Shown piece by piece: positions 7,951-16,509 of a DNA stretch of 64,000 nt. The notes under the pieces were generated by a model. It did not search any database, was not told the origin of the DNA, and was given only the letters and a program-made list of their open reading frames with translations. Each line of letters begins with the position of its first letter. Positions within the stretch are counted from its first letter, which is position 1. The DNA lies in assembly GCA_046292445.1 (NCBI GenBank), contig JBKBQT010000018.1, forward strand, positions 3,649-67,648, written 5' to 3'. Made by a program: the position numbers and the translations under genes. Source of the stretch: CALIZF01 sp046292445. GTDB lineage: Bacteria > Pseudomonadota > Alphaproteobacteria > Rhodobacterales > Rhodobacteraceae.

Positions 7951-8565
7951 TCAGGCGGCCGTGCGGGTCGCCGCAACGGCGGGGCGGTCCTGCATCCGGT
8001 CGTGCCAGGCGGCCAGGCCGGGCCGGCCGGCGCGCCAGTCGCGGTCCGCAAAGCGCAGGTCGAGATAGCCGAGCGCCGCGACGAGGGCGATCTGGCCGAT
8101 GTCGAAAGGGCCTGCCAGATGCGCCATCCAGCGTGCCTCGAGCGTGTCGAGGGCGCGGATGACCTTGGCCCATTGCGCCTCGCGCCAGGGCGCATGGCGG
8201 CGTTCCTCGGGGCGTACGACGTCTTCGTAGCGCATGAGGATGGCCGCATCGCAGATGCCGTCGGCGGTCGCCTCGAGCGTCAGCGCCTCCCACAGCCGCT
8301 CGCCGGCGGGATAGTGGCGCCCGCCCGCGAGGCTGTCGAGATAGCGGCAGATCACCCGGCTGTCATAGAGCGACGGCAGGCCGTCGCGTTCCAGACAGGG
8401 GATCTTGCCCAGCGGGTTCTGCGCCACCGGCATGGTGCCGGGGTCGATGGGCGTGCCGGCGGCAGGGATCGACGAGACCGCGCCGGTCTGGCCGTTTTCG
8501 TGCAGCAGGATCATCACCTTGCGCACGAAGGGCGAGGTCGGGGCGAAATAGAGCCGCATCGTCAT
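7951..8565 (-). CDS. Glutathione S-transferase family protein
   Basis: The 204-residue protein has the two-domain GST layout. A thioredoxin-like N-terminal half begins RLYFAPTSPFVRKV, with a Ser at the usual catalytic place, and includes the cis-proline region LGKIPCLERDG and the Ser-containing glutathione loop YDSRVI. A helical C-terminal half follows from about residue 90. The substrate is unknown. Its ATG overlaps the stop of the upstream 92-residue gene in an ATGA arrangement, so the two are probably translated together. The 3' end converges on the cyclase with a six-base gap. Confidence 0.85.
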   Translation of the reverse strand: MTMRLYFAPTSPFVRKVMILLHENGQTGAVSSIPAAGTPIDPGTMPVAQNPLGKIPCLERDGLPSLYDSRVICRYLDSLAGGRHYPAGERLWEALTLEATADGICDAAILMRYEDVVRPEERRHAPWREAQWAKVIRALDTLEARWMAHLAGPFDIGQIALVAALGYLDLRFADRDWRAGRPGLAAWHDRMQDRPAVAATRTAA

Positions 8566-8840
8566 TCCACCCGCTCCACCCGCAGCCGCCCGAGCAGCGC
8601 GGCATCGACCATCCAGACCCTTGCGCCGACCGTGATCCGCCGCGCCGCGCGCAACGCGAGGTTGCGCTGGCCCGGCCGGTCGGCAGGGGCGTGCAGCGCG
8701 AGACCCTCGCCCATGTCATCCAGCGCATCCTCGGCGCGCTGGTCGGTCCGGCCCGGGCGCAGCGCGCGCAGGGCCGCCCAGCTCGCGGCGGCGGCCCCGC
8801 CGACAAGGACGATGGGCACAAGCGGCAGGGGCATCGACAC
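8562..8840 (-). CDS. Small membrane-anchored hypothetical protein, coupled to GST
   Basis: I do not recognise a family for this 92-residue protein. It has one N-terminal hydrophobic segment (about residues 6-26, PLVPIVLVGGAAAASWAAL), then a basic soluble part that ends with a beta-rich stretch (ITVGARVWMVDAALLGRLRVE). The evidence that it is real is the ATGA overlap with the GST gene and a GGAGG-like site (rc of cctcc at 8842-8846) just before its ATG. It may be a small inner-membrane protein working with the GST; this is inferred from coupling alone. Confidence 0.6.
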   Translation of the reverse strand: MSMPLPLVPIVLVGGAAAASWAALRALRPGRTDQRAEDALDDMGEGLALHAPADRPGQRNLALRAARRITVGARVWMVDAALLGRLRVERVE

Positions 8841-9012
8841 CTCCTCGACGAACGCCCCCCCGTTCTAGGCCCTGCGGCCCGGTCTGTCCATCCGGGGCAT
8901 ACGGCCGGATGCAGCGGCTTCGCCGAGCGGCACCAGCCTTCGGGCTTGTCATCCGCGCCCATCCGTCGGAAGCATCCGGGGCGACGGGGGCGGTGCAGGG
9001 GGACTGGCACGC

Positions 9013-9942
9013 ATGACAGTGCTGGTGGCGGATGTGGGCGGAACGAACACGCGGCTCGCACTCGGGTCGGGCGGGCGGCTGATCGCGGATACGCTGGTGC
9101 GGCTGCGCAACGACGATCATGCGTCCTTCGACGCGGCGCTCGACGGCTATCTGGCCGGCCGGCCCGCGCCGGCGGCGATGTGCATTGCCATCGCCGGGCC
9201 GGTGACGGACGGCGCGGCGGGCGCGACGGGGCGGCTGACCAACCGCGACTGGGGGTTCGACAGCGCAGCCCTGACGGCACGGACCGGCGCGCGGGTGCGG
9301 CTTATCAACGATCTGACCGCGCTCGGCTTTGCGCTTGGCGGGCTTGCCGGGGACGGCCTCCTGCCGGTCTGGACGCCGCCCGCCGATGCGGTGCGGGGAA
9401 TCAACGGACAGGCCCTGGTGCTCGGGCTCGGGACGGGGGCGAACGTCTGCGCAGTCAAGGCCGGGCCGCAGGGCGCGCTCTGCCTCGAGGCCGAGGCGGG
9501 GCATACCGCCCTGCCCACCCCTGTCGCCGCTGCACTGGCCGCGCGGCTCGGCTCGGCCGATGCCTTCCCGACGGTCGAGGCGCTGTTCGCCGGCCGCGGC
9601 CTCGCACGGCTTCACGCCGGGCTCACCGGCGCGGCGATGACGGGGGACCGGATCGTGGCCGAGGCTGCCACCGATGCGGCGGCGGCGGCGACGCTGGCGC
9701 TGTTCGCCGGGATGCTGGGCACCTATGCGCGCGACCTTGCGCTGACGTTCATGCCGCGGGCGGGGCTCTACCTGGCGGGCAGCGTGGCGCGGGGTGTCGT
9801 CGGTACCGCCGCCGATGCGTTCCGCGCCGCCTTCACCGCCGATGCGCCCTTCGCCGCGATCCCCCGCGGCATCCCTGTCAGGATCATCGCCGACGACATG
9901 GCCGCGCTCACCGGCTGCCTTGCCGCGCTCGGCGACGGTTAG
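9013..9942 (+). CDS. glk: Glucokinase (Glk family)
   Basis: The 309-residue cytoplasmic kinase phosphorylates glucose with ATP to give glucose 6-phosphate, feeding the Entner-Doudoroff or glycolytic route. The phosphate-binding loop ADVGGTNTR is at 6-14, followed by LINDLTALG (sugar-binding Asp), GLGTGANVCAV and EAGHTALP, all in the order of the bacterial Glk family. The length is typical (about 320). It is divergent from the GST pair and converges on the ModE-like gene with a four-base 3' overlap. No sugar transporter is adjacent. Confidence 0.9.
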   Translation: MTVLVADVGGTNTRLALGSGGRLIADTLVRLRNDDHASFDAALDGYLAGRPAPAAMCIAIAGPVTDGAAGATGRLTNRDWGFDSAALTARTGARVRLINDLTALGFALGGLAGDGLLPVWTPPADAVRGINGQALVLGLGTGANVCAVKAGPQGALCLEAEAGHTALPTPVAAALAARLGSADAFPTVEALFAGRGLARLHAGLTGAAMTGDRIVAEAATDAAAAATLALFAGMLGTYARDLALTFMPRAGLYLAGSVARGVVGTAADAFRAAFTADAPFAAIPRGIPVRIIADDMAALTGCLAALGDG

Positions 9943-10298
9943 GGCGCAGGGCGCAGCAGCGCGCGCAGCGCAGCGATCCGTTGCGCCCCGCCCTCCGCCG
10001 CCTCTGCCTCGAACGCGCGATAGAGCCGCAGGACGGTCTGCCCCGTCTCGGTCAGCACCGCCCCGCCCCCGCCGGGGCCGCCGCGCGTGCTGTCCACCAG
10101 CGGCGCGGCGAACATGGCGTTCATCAGTCCGACGAGTTGCCAGGCGCGCTTGTAGCTCATGCCCATCTCGCGGCCCGCCGCGGCGATCGACCCGCAGCGG
10201 CCGATCCGCTCGAGCAACTCGGCCTTGCCCGGGCCAAACATCCCGGCTTCGCCGAAGACGATGCGGATGTGCAGGGCCGGGGCGGCTGGGTCGGTCAT
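9939..10298 (-). CDS. ModE-type winged-helix regulator (N-terminal domain only)
   Basis: The 119-residue protein matches the DNA-binding half of ModE/LysR-type regulators: LLERIGRCGSIAAAGREMG, then MSYKRAWQLVGLMN, is the characteristic helix-turn-helix, followed by a glycine-rich wing (GGPGGGGAVLTETG). It lacks the C-terminal MOP (molybdate-binding) domains of full-length ModE, which is about 260 residues. Such short forms occur in many proteobacteria. Molybdate control cannot be assumed, as no mod or molybdoenzyme gene is in view. The ATG at 10298 (MTDPAAP) is chosen over an upstream extension. Confidence 0.8.
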   Translation of the reverse strand: MTDPAAPALHIRIVFGEAGMFGPGKAELLERIGRCGSIAAAGREMGMSYKRAWQLVGLMNAMFAAPLVDSTRGGPGGGGAVLTETGQTVLRLYRAFEAEAAEGGAQRIAALRALLRPAP

Positions 10299-10350
10299 GC
10301 CTGCGTTATCGCGGGCGCCGCCGCACCAATGCAAGCGCCATTCCGGCGCG

Positions 10351-10767
10351 CTAGGCCCGGCCGTCGGGCGCGGGCGCCTCGGTCATCTCGACCCGGCCGC
10401 CCTCTCGCGCCGTATCGAACGTCGCCCATTCGCAATCCGTCGCCGGGGACGGCAGGTCCTTTCGCGGAACCGCACGATGAACCTGCGCCTTGGCAACGAA
10501 ATGTGCCGTGATCGGCGCGGTCAGCAGCAGGAACAGGGTAATCATCAGCTCGTGGAACGACACATGCCCCGCGAAGACCGCAAGATAGAGCATGGAGGCA
10601 ATGAGCACGCCGCCCACGCCCAGCGTCGTCGCCTTGGTCGGGGCGTGCAGGCGGGTCATCGTGTCGGGCAGCTTGACGAGGCCATAGGACCCGACGATCC
10701 CGAAAATCCCCGACAGCACCAGAAGCACCGCGATCGCCGCCTCGGCGGCCCATTCGAGCCCGGTCAT
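10351..10767 (-). CDS. mnhG: Mrp-type Na+(K+)/H+ antiporter subunit G
   Basis: MnhG/PhaG is a small membrane subunit of the multisubunit cation/proton antiporter. Three hydrophobic helices (about 9-30, 45-63 and 68-90) carry the conserved YGLVKLPDTMTRLHAPTKATTLG between helices one and two. The protein is 138 residues because of a soluble C-terminal tail beyond about residue 95. It is the last gene of the six-gene operon and starts in a four-base overlap with mnhF. Confidence 0.92.
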   Translation of the reverse strand: MTGLEWAAEAAIAVLLVLSGIFGIVGSYGLVKLPDTMTRLHAPTKATTLGVGGVLIASMLYLAVFAGHVSFHELMITLFLLLTAPITAHFVAKAQVHRAVPRKDLPSPATDCEWATFDTAREGGRVEMTEAPAPDGRA

Positions 10768-11033
10768 TCGATGATGTCCCCTCGCAGCATGAACTTGGCA
10801 TAGGCGACGGTCGAGATGAAGCCGGTCATGGCAAACATCAGCGTCGCCTCGAAATACATCGTCGTGCCCGCCCAGATGCCGTAGAGCACCGTGAGGGCGA
10901 TCACGTTGATGACCATCGTGTCGAGCGCCAGCACCCGGTCGGGCACGCCCGGCGCGACCACGATGCGCCAGAGGGTAATCAGCAGGCCGAGCGAGAAGCA
11001 GCCGAAGGCAAACATCAGGGCGGCATCGATCAT
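10764..11033 (-). CDS. mnhF: Mrp-type Na+(K+)/H+ antiporter subunit F
   Basis: This 89-residue subunit has three transmembrane helices and the family segment VAPGVPDRVLALDTMVINVIAL. It is part of the MrpA-G complex that exchanges external protons for cytoplasmic Na+ or K+. The ATG at 11033 overlaps the mnhE stop by four bases. Open reading upstream of this ATG lies inside mnhE and is ignored. Confidence 0.92.
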   Translation of the reverse strand: MIDAALMFAFGCFSLGLLITLWRIVVAPGVPDRVLALDTMVINVIALTVLYGIWAGTTMYFEATLMFAMTGFISTVAYAKFMLRGDIIE

Positions 11034-11521
11034 GCGAAGATCTCCTTCAGGCGGCGTTCGTAGCGGTGCTTGATCTGGTCGCGGGCGGCATCGGGGTCGG
11101 GCGCGTGCAGGCAGTGGACGAGGATCGACCGGCCGTCCGACGCGATGTCGGACGAGACCGTGCCGGGCGTCATGGTGATCGTGCCGGCCAGCAGCGTGAT
11201 CGCCTCGGGCGCGCGCAGGTCGAGCGGGACGGTGATCCAGGCCGGGCGCAGCTTCGCGTTGGGCATGAACAGCACGATCCGCGCGACGATGAAATTCGCC
11301 ACCACGATATCCCACAGCACGAGGAGGACATAGAGCGCGAACTTGACCGGCCGCACGAGCATCGGGCGGTCCGGCCAGTAGGCGGCCGTCACCAGCGGCA
11401 CGAGGATGCCGAGGATCAGGCCGAACACGAGGTTGCCCGGCCCGAACTCGTTCATCAGCATGACCCAGACGGCCGTCAGCAGTAGCGTCAGCCAGGGATG
11501 CGGCAGGATGCGGCGGATCAT
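11030..11521 (-). CDS. mnhE: Mrp-type Na+(K+)/H+ antiporter subunit E
   Basis: The 163-residue subunit has two to three N-terminal hydrophobic helices, then a soluble domain containing LLAGTITMTPGTVSSDIASDGRSILVH in overlapping segments, which is diagnostic of MnhE/PhaE. It is required for assembly of the antiporter in characterised systems. Four-base overlaps join it to mnhD upstream and mnhF downstream. Confidence 0.93.
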   Translation of the reverse strand: MIRRILPHPWLTLLLTAVWVMLMNEFGPGNLVFGLILGILVPLVTAAYWPDRPMLVRPVKFALYVLLVLWDIVVANFIVARIVLFMPNAKLRPAWITVPLDLRAPEAITLLAGTITMTPGTVSSDIASDGRSILVHCLHAPDPDAARDQIKHRYERRLKEIFA

Positions 11522-13038
11522 GGTTCTTCCTCCCCGCCCGACAGACGGTTGGCCGCGATATAGCCGCTGCCGTCGTGGATCTGCTCCGCCGTGCGCTCGA
11601 GCCAGGCCATGGCCGGGCCGGCCATGACGGTCTGCAGCGCAAGCAGCCCCAGCAGCGCAAAGGCGGCGACCATGGGCAATGCCGCGGCCGGCGCCGGAGC
11701 GGGCGCATCGCCCGTCGCATGGGCCTTCCAGAACAACACAGACCCGGCCCGCGCCATGCCGACCACCGCGACCAGCGAGGTCACGAGAACCGCCGCCCAG
11801 ATCGCCCCGGTATCCGGGCGCCCACCGAGCGCGTCGAGCACCAGAAGCTTGCCGAGGAACCCCGACAGCGGCGGCATCCCCGCCATCGCGATGGCAGCAG
11901 CAAAGAACAGTGCGGCAACCAGCCCGTTCTGCGCCACCGGCGGCAGGGCCGCGCGCAAGCTGTCGCTGCCGCGGCGGGCGATCACCATGTCGGCCACGAG
12001 GAACAGCAGCGCCCCCGCGATGGTCGAATGCACGAGGTAATACAGCGCGGCCGCCGTCGCCTCAGGGGTAAAGGCCGACACCGCCACGAACAGCGTCCCC
12101 ATCGATCCGATGGCGGCAAAGGCCGCGAGCCGCGCAAGGCCCGTCGCGCCCAGCACGCCGATCATCCCGATGGCGAGCGTCGCCAGCGCCGCCGGCAGCA
12201 GCAGGTCGGCGATGATCGGGCCCGTCGCCGGCAGGTCGGCCGGAAAGACGAGCGTGTAGAACCGGATCACCGCATAGGCACCGACCTTGGTCATGATCGC
12301 GAACAGCGCCGCGACCGGCCCCGGCGCCAGCGCATAGGTCGCCGGCAGCCAGAACTGCAGCGGCACGAGCGCGCCCTTGACCGCGAACACCAGCAGCAAC
12401 AGCACCGCGCCCACCCGCGCCAGCGCCGCATCCCCGTCCGGCAACTCGGCCATCCGCCCGGCCATGTCCGCGATGTTCAGCGTGCCGGTCACGCCGTAAA
12501 GCGTGCCGAGCGCGAACAGGAACAGAGTCGAGCCGAGCAGGTTGTAGCCCACATACTGTACCCCTGCCCGCACCCGCGCGCCGCCGCCACCGTGGATCAT
12601 CAGGCCATAGGAGGCGATCAGCAGGATCTCGAAGAACACGAACAGGTTGAACGCATCGCCGGTCAGGAACGCGCCGCAGACCCCCATGAGCTGGAACTGC
12701 CAGAGCGCATGGAAATGACGCCCCCGCGCATCCCAGCCGGTCCCGATGACATAGAGCAGCACCACCAGCGCAAGGATCGCTGTCAGCGCCACCAGCAGCG
12801 CCGAGAGCCGGTCGAGCACGAGCACGATGCCGAACGGCGCCGGCCAGTTGCCGAGGAAATAGGCTTGCGGCTCGCCCGTGCTCGCCTGAACCAGCAGCGC
12901 AAGCGACAGCACCACCAGCACGCCGTTCGAGGCCAGCGAGAACACCCGCGCCAACGTCAGGTCGTTGCGCATCGCCAGCACGATCAGCGCGCCGACGAGG
13001 CCGGGCAGCAGCGCCGCCATCACGATCGCATGGTTCAT
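11518..13038 (-). CDS. mnhD: Mrp-type Na+(K+)/H+ antiporter subunit D
   Basis: This 506-residue polytopic subunit is related to the complex I proton-pumping subunits NuoL/M/N. The core segment FWLPATYALAPGPVAALF, followed by a conserved Lys (MTKVGAYAVIR), marks the antiporter-like half channel. About fourteen helices are visible. It sits in the usual C-D-E order with four-base overlaps on both sides. Confidence 0.94.
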   Translation of the reverse strand: MNHAIVMAALLPGLVGALIVLAMRNDLTLARVFSLASNGVLVVLSLALLVQASTGEPQAYFLGNWPAPFGIVLVLDRLSALLVALTAILALVVLLYVIGTGWDARGRHFHALWQFQLMGVCGAFLTGDAFNLFVFFEILLIASYGLMIHGGGGARVRAGVQYVGYNLLGSTLFLFALGTLYGVTGTLNIADMAGRMAELPDGDAALARVGAVLLLLVFAVKGALVPLQFWLPATYALAPGPVAALFAIMTKVGAYAVIRFYTLVFPADLPATGPIIADLLLPAALATLAIGMIGVLGATGLARLAAFAAIGSMGTLFVAVSAFTPEATAAALYYLVHSTIAGALLFLVADMVIARRGSDSLRAALPPVAQNGLVAALFFAAAIAMAGMPPLSGFLGKLLVLDALGGRPDTGAIWAAVLVTSLVAVVGMARAGSVLFWKAHATGDAPAPAPAAALPMVAAFALLGLLALQTVMAGPAMAWLERTAEQIHDGSGYIAANRLSGGEEEP

Positions 13039-13409
13039 CGACCGGCCTCCCGGTCAGAGACCACGGGCGCGTCGTCATCCTTGTCCGCGTCGGCTTCGTT
13101 AATGCGATCGTCGCCTGTCTCGAGGTATGCGCCGAGCGCCATCATGACGATCACCGCCGCCATCCCGAAGGAGATCACGATCGCGGTCAGCACCAGCGCC
13201 TGCGGCAGCGGATCCGCATAGCCGGGCGCATCGGGCACGAGAACGGGCGGCATATCCACCGTCAGGCGGCCCGAGACGAAGAGGAACACGTTGACCGCAT
13301 AGGTCAGCATCGACAGGCCGAGGATCACCGGAAAAGCCCGGAACCGCAGCACGAGATAGACGCCCGAGGCGGTCATGGCGCCGATGGCGGTAGCAAGCAG
13401 AAGCTCCAT
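13035..13409 (-). CDS. mnhC: Mrp-type Na+(K+)/H+ antiporter subunit C
   Basis: This 124-residue subunit is homologous to NuoK and has three hydrophobic helices. The conserved LSMLTYAVNVFLFVSGR and PQALVLTAIVISFGM segments are present. It starts three bases after mnhAB ends and overlaps mnhD by four. The charged C-terminus after the third helix is longer than in many homologues. Confidence 0.93.
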   Translation of the reverse strand: MELLLATAIGAMTASGVYLVLRFRAFPVILGLSMLTYAVNVFLFVSGRLTVDMPPVLVPDAPGYADPLPQALVLTAIVISFGMAAVIVMMALGAYLETGDDRINEADADKDDDAPVVSDREAGR

Positions 13410-13412
13410 CCC

Positions 13413-16301
13413 CTAGCGCCCCGTTCCGGTCGGCATGGCGGCGGTCGCCGGCACGTCGCGCACCGGCTCGGCCGGCTTCGACGGGTCGATGTCCATGGCA
13501 TCGCGGCTCACCGTCGCCCCGCCCCGGATCGACAGCCGCGAGAGTGACGACAGCGCAAGCATCACCGTGCCGACAACCACGAGGAACACGCCGAGATCGA
13601 ACACCATCGCCGTCGCAAGCTCGAATTCCTCGAAGGGCGGGATGCGGAAATAGCCGAAGTTCGAGGTCAGGAACGGCCGGTCGGCCAGGAACGACCCGAT
13701 CCCCCCCGCCGCCGCGATCAGCGCACCGGCCCCGATCACGGCGTGCCAGTCGGCGCGCTGGCGCGCCTCGGCCCAGGCGAGGCCGGACGCCATGTATTGC
13801 ATCAGCACGGCAATCGCCACGACCAGCCCGGCGATGAACCCGCCCCCCGGCTCGTTATGCCCGCGCAGGAAGAGGTAGATGCCCACCATCAGCACGATCG
13901 GCAGCGCAAGCCGCGTCGCCACAACCAGCATCATCGGATGCCGGTCGCCCGCCTTGGCCTGATCCACCGGCCGGGCCAGAAGCCGCCGCCCCGCCGGCCC
14001 GCGCAAGAGCGATTCGGTCAGCGCATAGATCACCAGCGCCGCGACCGCGAGCACGAGAACCTCGCCGAAGGTATCATAGCCGCGGAAGTCCACGAGGATG
14101 ACGTTCACCACGTTCGTCCCGCCGCCGAGCGGCTTGGCATTGGCGAGGTGATAGTCCGAGATGGTCGGAAAGGCAAAGTCGCGCAGCATGATCGCATAGG
14201 CAAGGCCCGCCACCGCCAGCCCCGCGACACCGGCGATGGCCCCGTCCCGCAGGCGGCGGGCGCCGGTGCTTTCGCGCGGGGTCTTCTTGGGCAGGAAATT
14301 GAGCGCGAGCAGCATCAGCACCACCGTCGCCACCTCGACCAGGATCTGCGTGAGCGCAAGATCGGGGGCCGAGAAATAAAGGAAATTCACCGACACCATC
14401 AGCCCGACCACCGCGATGATCACCAGCGCCAGCAGCCGCTCCCAGTGGAACACGACGATCGCCGCGCAGGCCGCCACCAGCACGAACCAGCCCACCAGCG
14501 GCACCGGCTCGACCGGGGTGAGCGGGCGAAGGCCGGGGCTATGCCCGCCGATCGAGAATGCCCAGACCCCCGCCGCGAGCACGCCGATCACGAAGATCGC
14601 AGCATAGCGGGTGAAGGACCCGTCGTGCAGCGCATCGGTCAGCCCGCGCGCGAGCCGGGCCAGCGGCTCGACGATACCATCGAAGATCGCCTTGGCCTCG
14701 GGCCGCGGCGCGGCATCCCAGGCCGCCGACAGCCGCCCGTGCAGGCCCAGCAGCACGAGGCCGCCACCGACCGCGAAGATCGACAGGAAGAGCGCCGGCA
14801 CGAGGCCGTGCCAGTGATAGATGTTCACATAGGGCTCGCCGCCCGTGACCGCCCCTGCGACCACGCGCACCAGCCCGCCCGCCACGGTCATCGGCAGCAG
14901 GCCGATCAGCACCACAAGCCCCGCCAGCAGCGCCGGCGCCGCCCAGAGGCCAAAGCCGGGGTCGTGCGGCGCATGCGGATAGTCGTCGCGCACCGGGCCG
15001 AGGAAGACATGCGCGATCAGCCTGAACGAATAGGCCACCGAGAAGGTCGCGCCGAGCGTGGCCAGTGCCGGCAGGAGCCAGGGCGAGCCGAGCCAGACGG
15101 TTTCCGCCGCCTCCTCCAGCATCATCTCCTTGGACAGGAACCCGTTGAGCGGCGGGATGCCCGCCATCGACAGCGCGGCGATGGCCACGATGCCGAAGGT
15201 CACGGGCATGAGTCTGCGCAGCCCGCCGAGGCGCCGGATGTCGCGGGTATGCGCCTCGTGGTCCACGATCCCCGCAGCCATGAAAAGCGCCGCCTTGAAC
15301 GTCGCATGGTTGATGATGTGGAACACCGCCGCGACCGCCGCGGCCTCGGTCCCGAAGCCGAGCAGCATGGTGATGAGGCCGAGATGGCTGACTGTCGAGA
15401 AGGCGAGCAGCGCCTTGAGATCGTTCTTGTAGAGCCCGATCACCGCGCCCAGAACCATGGTGACGAGGCCGGTCGTCGCGACGATCGCGAACCACTCCCC
15501 CGTCCCGGCCAGCACCGGCCAGAGCCGCGCCATCAGGAACAGCCCCGCCTTCACCATCGTGGCCGAGTGCAGATAGGCCGATACCGGCGTCGGCGCGGCC
15601 ATCGCATGCGGCAGCCAGAAATGGAACGGGAACTGCGCCGATTTGGTGAAGCATCCCAGCAGGATCAGGATCAGCGCCGGCAGATACCATTCGGAGGCCT
15701 GGATCTCCGGCCCCATCGTCAGGATGACGCTCAGATCAAAGCTGCCGGCGATGTTGCCGAGGATCAGCATTCCCGCGATCATCGCGAGGCCGCCCATGCC
15801 GGTGACCGTCAGCGCCATCCGCGCGCCCTGCCGCCCCTCGGGCAGATGCTTCCAGTAGCCGATGAGCAGGAAGGACGAAAGCGACGTAAGCTCCCAGAAC
15901 ACCAGCAGAAGCAGGATGTTGTCCGACAGCACGATCCCCACCATCGCGCCCTGGAAGAGCATCAGGTAGGTGTAGAACTGCCCCATCGGGTCCTGCTTGG
16001 CGAGGTAGAACCGCGCGTAGAGGATGATGAGCAGCCCGATCCCGAGGATCAGCCCTGCGAACAACAGGCCCAGCCCGTCGAGGAAGAATGTCGCGTTCAG
16101 CCCCAGTTGCGGCAGCCAGTCGAACCGCGCCGCGATCACCTCGCCGCGGAACACGGCCGGCGCGTGCAGCAGGAGGCCCACGAGGGCGAGGGCGGTGGCG
16201 CTGCCCGCCGCGATGGCGCAGGCGTTCCGCCCTGCCCGGATCATCAGGCCGGGCAGCAGCGCGCCGAGGAAGGGCAGGGCGGCAATCAGGGCAAGCGACA
16301 T
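13413..16301 (-). CDS. mnhA: Mrp-type Na+(K+)/H+ antiporter, fused subunits A and B
   Basis: The 962-residue protein fuses MnhA and MnhB, as in the Pha-type antiporters of alphaproteobacteria. Residues 1 to about 620 are NuoL-like, with FHFWLPHAMAAPTPVSAYLH and the following MVKAGLF as the channel core. A DUF4040-type stretch follows (VSVNFLYFSAPDLALTQILV). The last 170 residues are the MnhB part (RLALPIVLMVGIYLFLRGHN). It is the first gene of the operon mnhAB-C-D-E-F-G. The ATG at 16301 (MSLALIAALPFLG) is chosen over a longer upstream reading because homologues begin there; the ribosome-binding site is weak. Confidence 0.93.
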   Translation of the reverse strand: MSLALIAALPFLGALLPGLMIRAGRNACAIAAGSATALALVGLLLHAPAVFRGEVIAARFDWLPQLGLNATFFLDGLGLLFAGLILGIGLLIILYARFYLAKQDPMGQFYTYLMLFQGAMVGIVLSDNILLLLVFWELTSLSSFLLIGYWKHLPEGRQGARMALTVTGMGGLAMIAGMLILGNIAGSFDLSVILTMGPEIQASEWYLPALILILLGCFTKSAQFPFHFWLPHAMAAPTPVSAYLHSATMVKAGLFLMARLWPVLAGTGEWFAIVATTGLVTMVLGAVIGLYKNDLKALLAFSTVSHLGLITMLLGFGTEAAAVAAVFHIINHATFKAALFMAAGIVDHEAHTRDIRRLGGLRRLMPVTFGIVAIAALSMAGIPPLNGFLSKEMMLEEAAETVWLGSPWLLPALATLGATFSVAYSFRLIAHVFLGPVRDDYPHAPHDPGFGLWAAPALLAGLVVLIGLLPMTVAGGLVRVVAGAVTGGEPYVNIYHWHGLVPALFLSIFAVGGGLVLLGLHGRLSAAWDAAPRPEAKAIFDGIVEPLARLARGLTDALHDGSFTRYAAIFVIGVLAAGVWAFSIGGHSPGLRPLTPVEPVPLVGWFVLVAACAAIVVFHWERLLALVIIAVVGLMVSVNFLYFSAPDLALTQILVEVATVVLMLLALNFLPKKTPRESTGARRLRDGAIAGVAGLAVAGLAYAIMLRDFAFPTISDYHLANAKPLGGGTNVVNVILVDFRGYDTFGEVLVLAVAALVIYALTESLLRGPAGRRLLARPVDQAKAGDRHPMMLVVATRLALPIVLMVGIYLFLRGHNEPGGGFIAGLVVAIAVLMQYMASGLAWAEARQRADWHAVIGAGALIAAAGGIGSFLADRPFLTSNFGYFRIPPFEEFELATAMVFDLGVFLVVVGTVMLALSSLSRLSIRGGATVSRDAMDIDPSKPAEPVRDVPATAAMPTGTGR

Positions 16302-16481
16302 CGGGGGGTTTGCTTCCGTTTCTCTTGTCGTGTCGTCCCGCGCCACGGCCGACCCGCAAGGGCCATCCCCGATAAGCAAAAATCGTCCAGCGCGGCCTTT
16401 AGGTGTGGGACGGGGCGCGCGCTGTCAAGCAAAACCGCGTCTCACAGCGGCGTCAGCCCTTCGTGACCGCCACCCGATCAC

Positions 16482-16509
16482 CCCTGCGGCGTCATCCCTG
16501 CGGCGTCAT
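16482..16509. repeat. 14-bp perfect tandem duplication across the EamA stop codon
   Basis: The unit ccctgcggcgtcat occurs twice head to tail (16482-16495 and 16496-16509). The stop codon of the minus-strand transporter (16492-16494) is formed at the junction. Read either way the protein ends ...MTPQG-stop, so the duplication does not alter the product. Confidence 0.85.

Noticed and set aside
8841..9012. Direct repeat CATCCGGGGC at 8889-8898 and 8973-8982 in the glk upstream region
   Set aside because: The two 10-mers are 84 bases apart with no symmetry or promoter relation, and GC-rich 10-mers recur by chance in such DNA.
13743..16466. Plus-strand open reading frame of about 907 codons opposite the fused MnhAB gene
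   Set aside because: It is a shadow of a membrane-protein gene: highly charged, with no motif, while the minus strand shows NuoL-like and MnhB domains in an overlapping operon.
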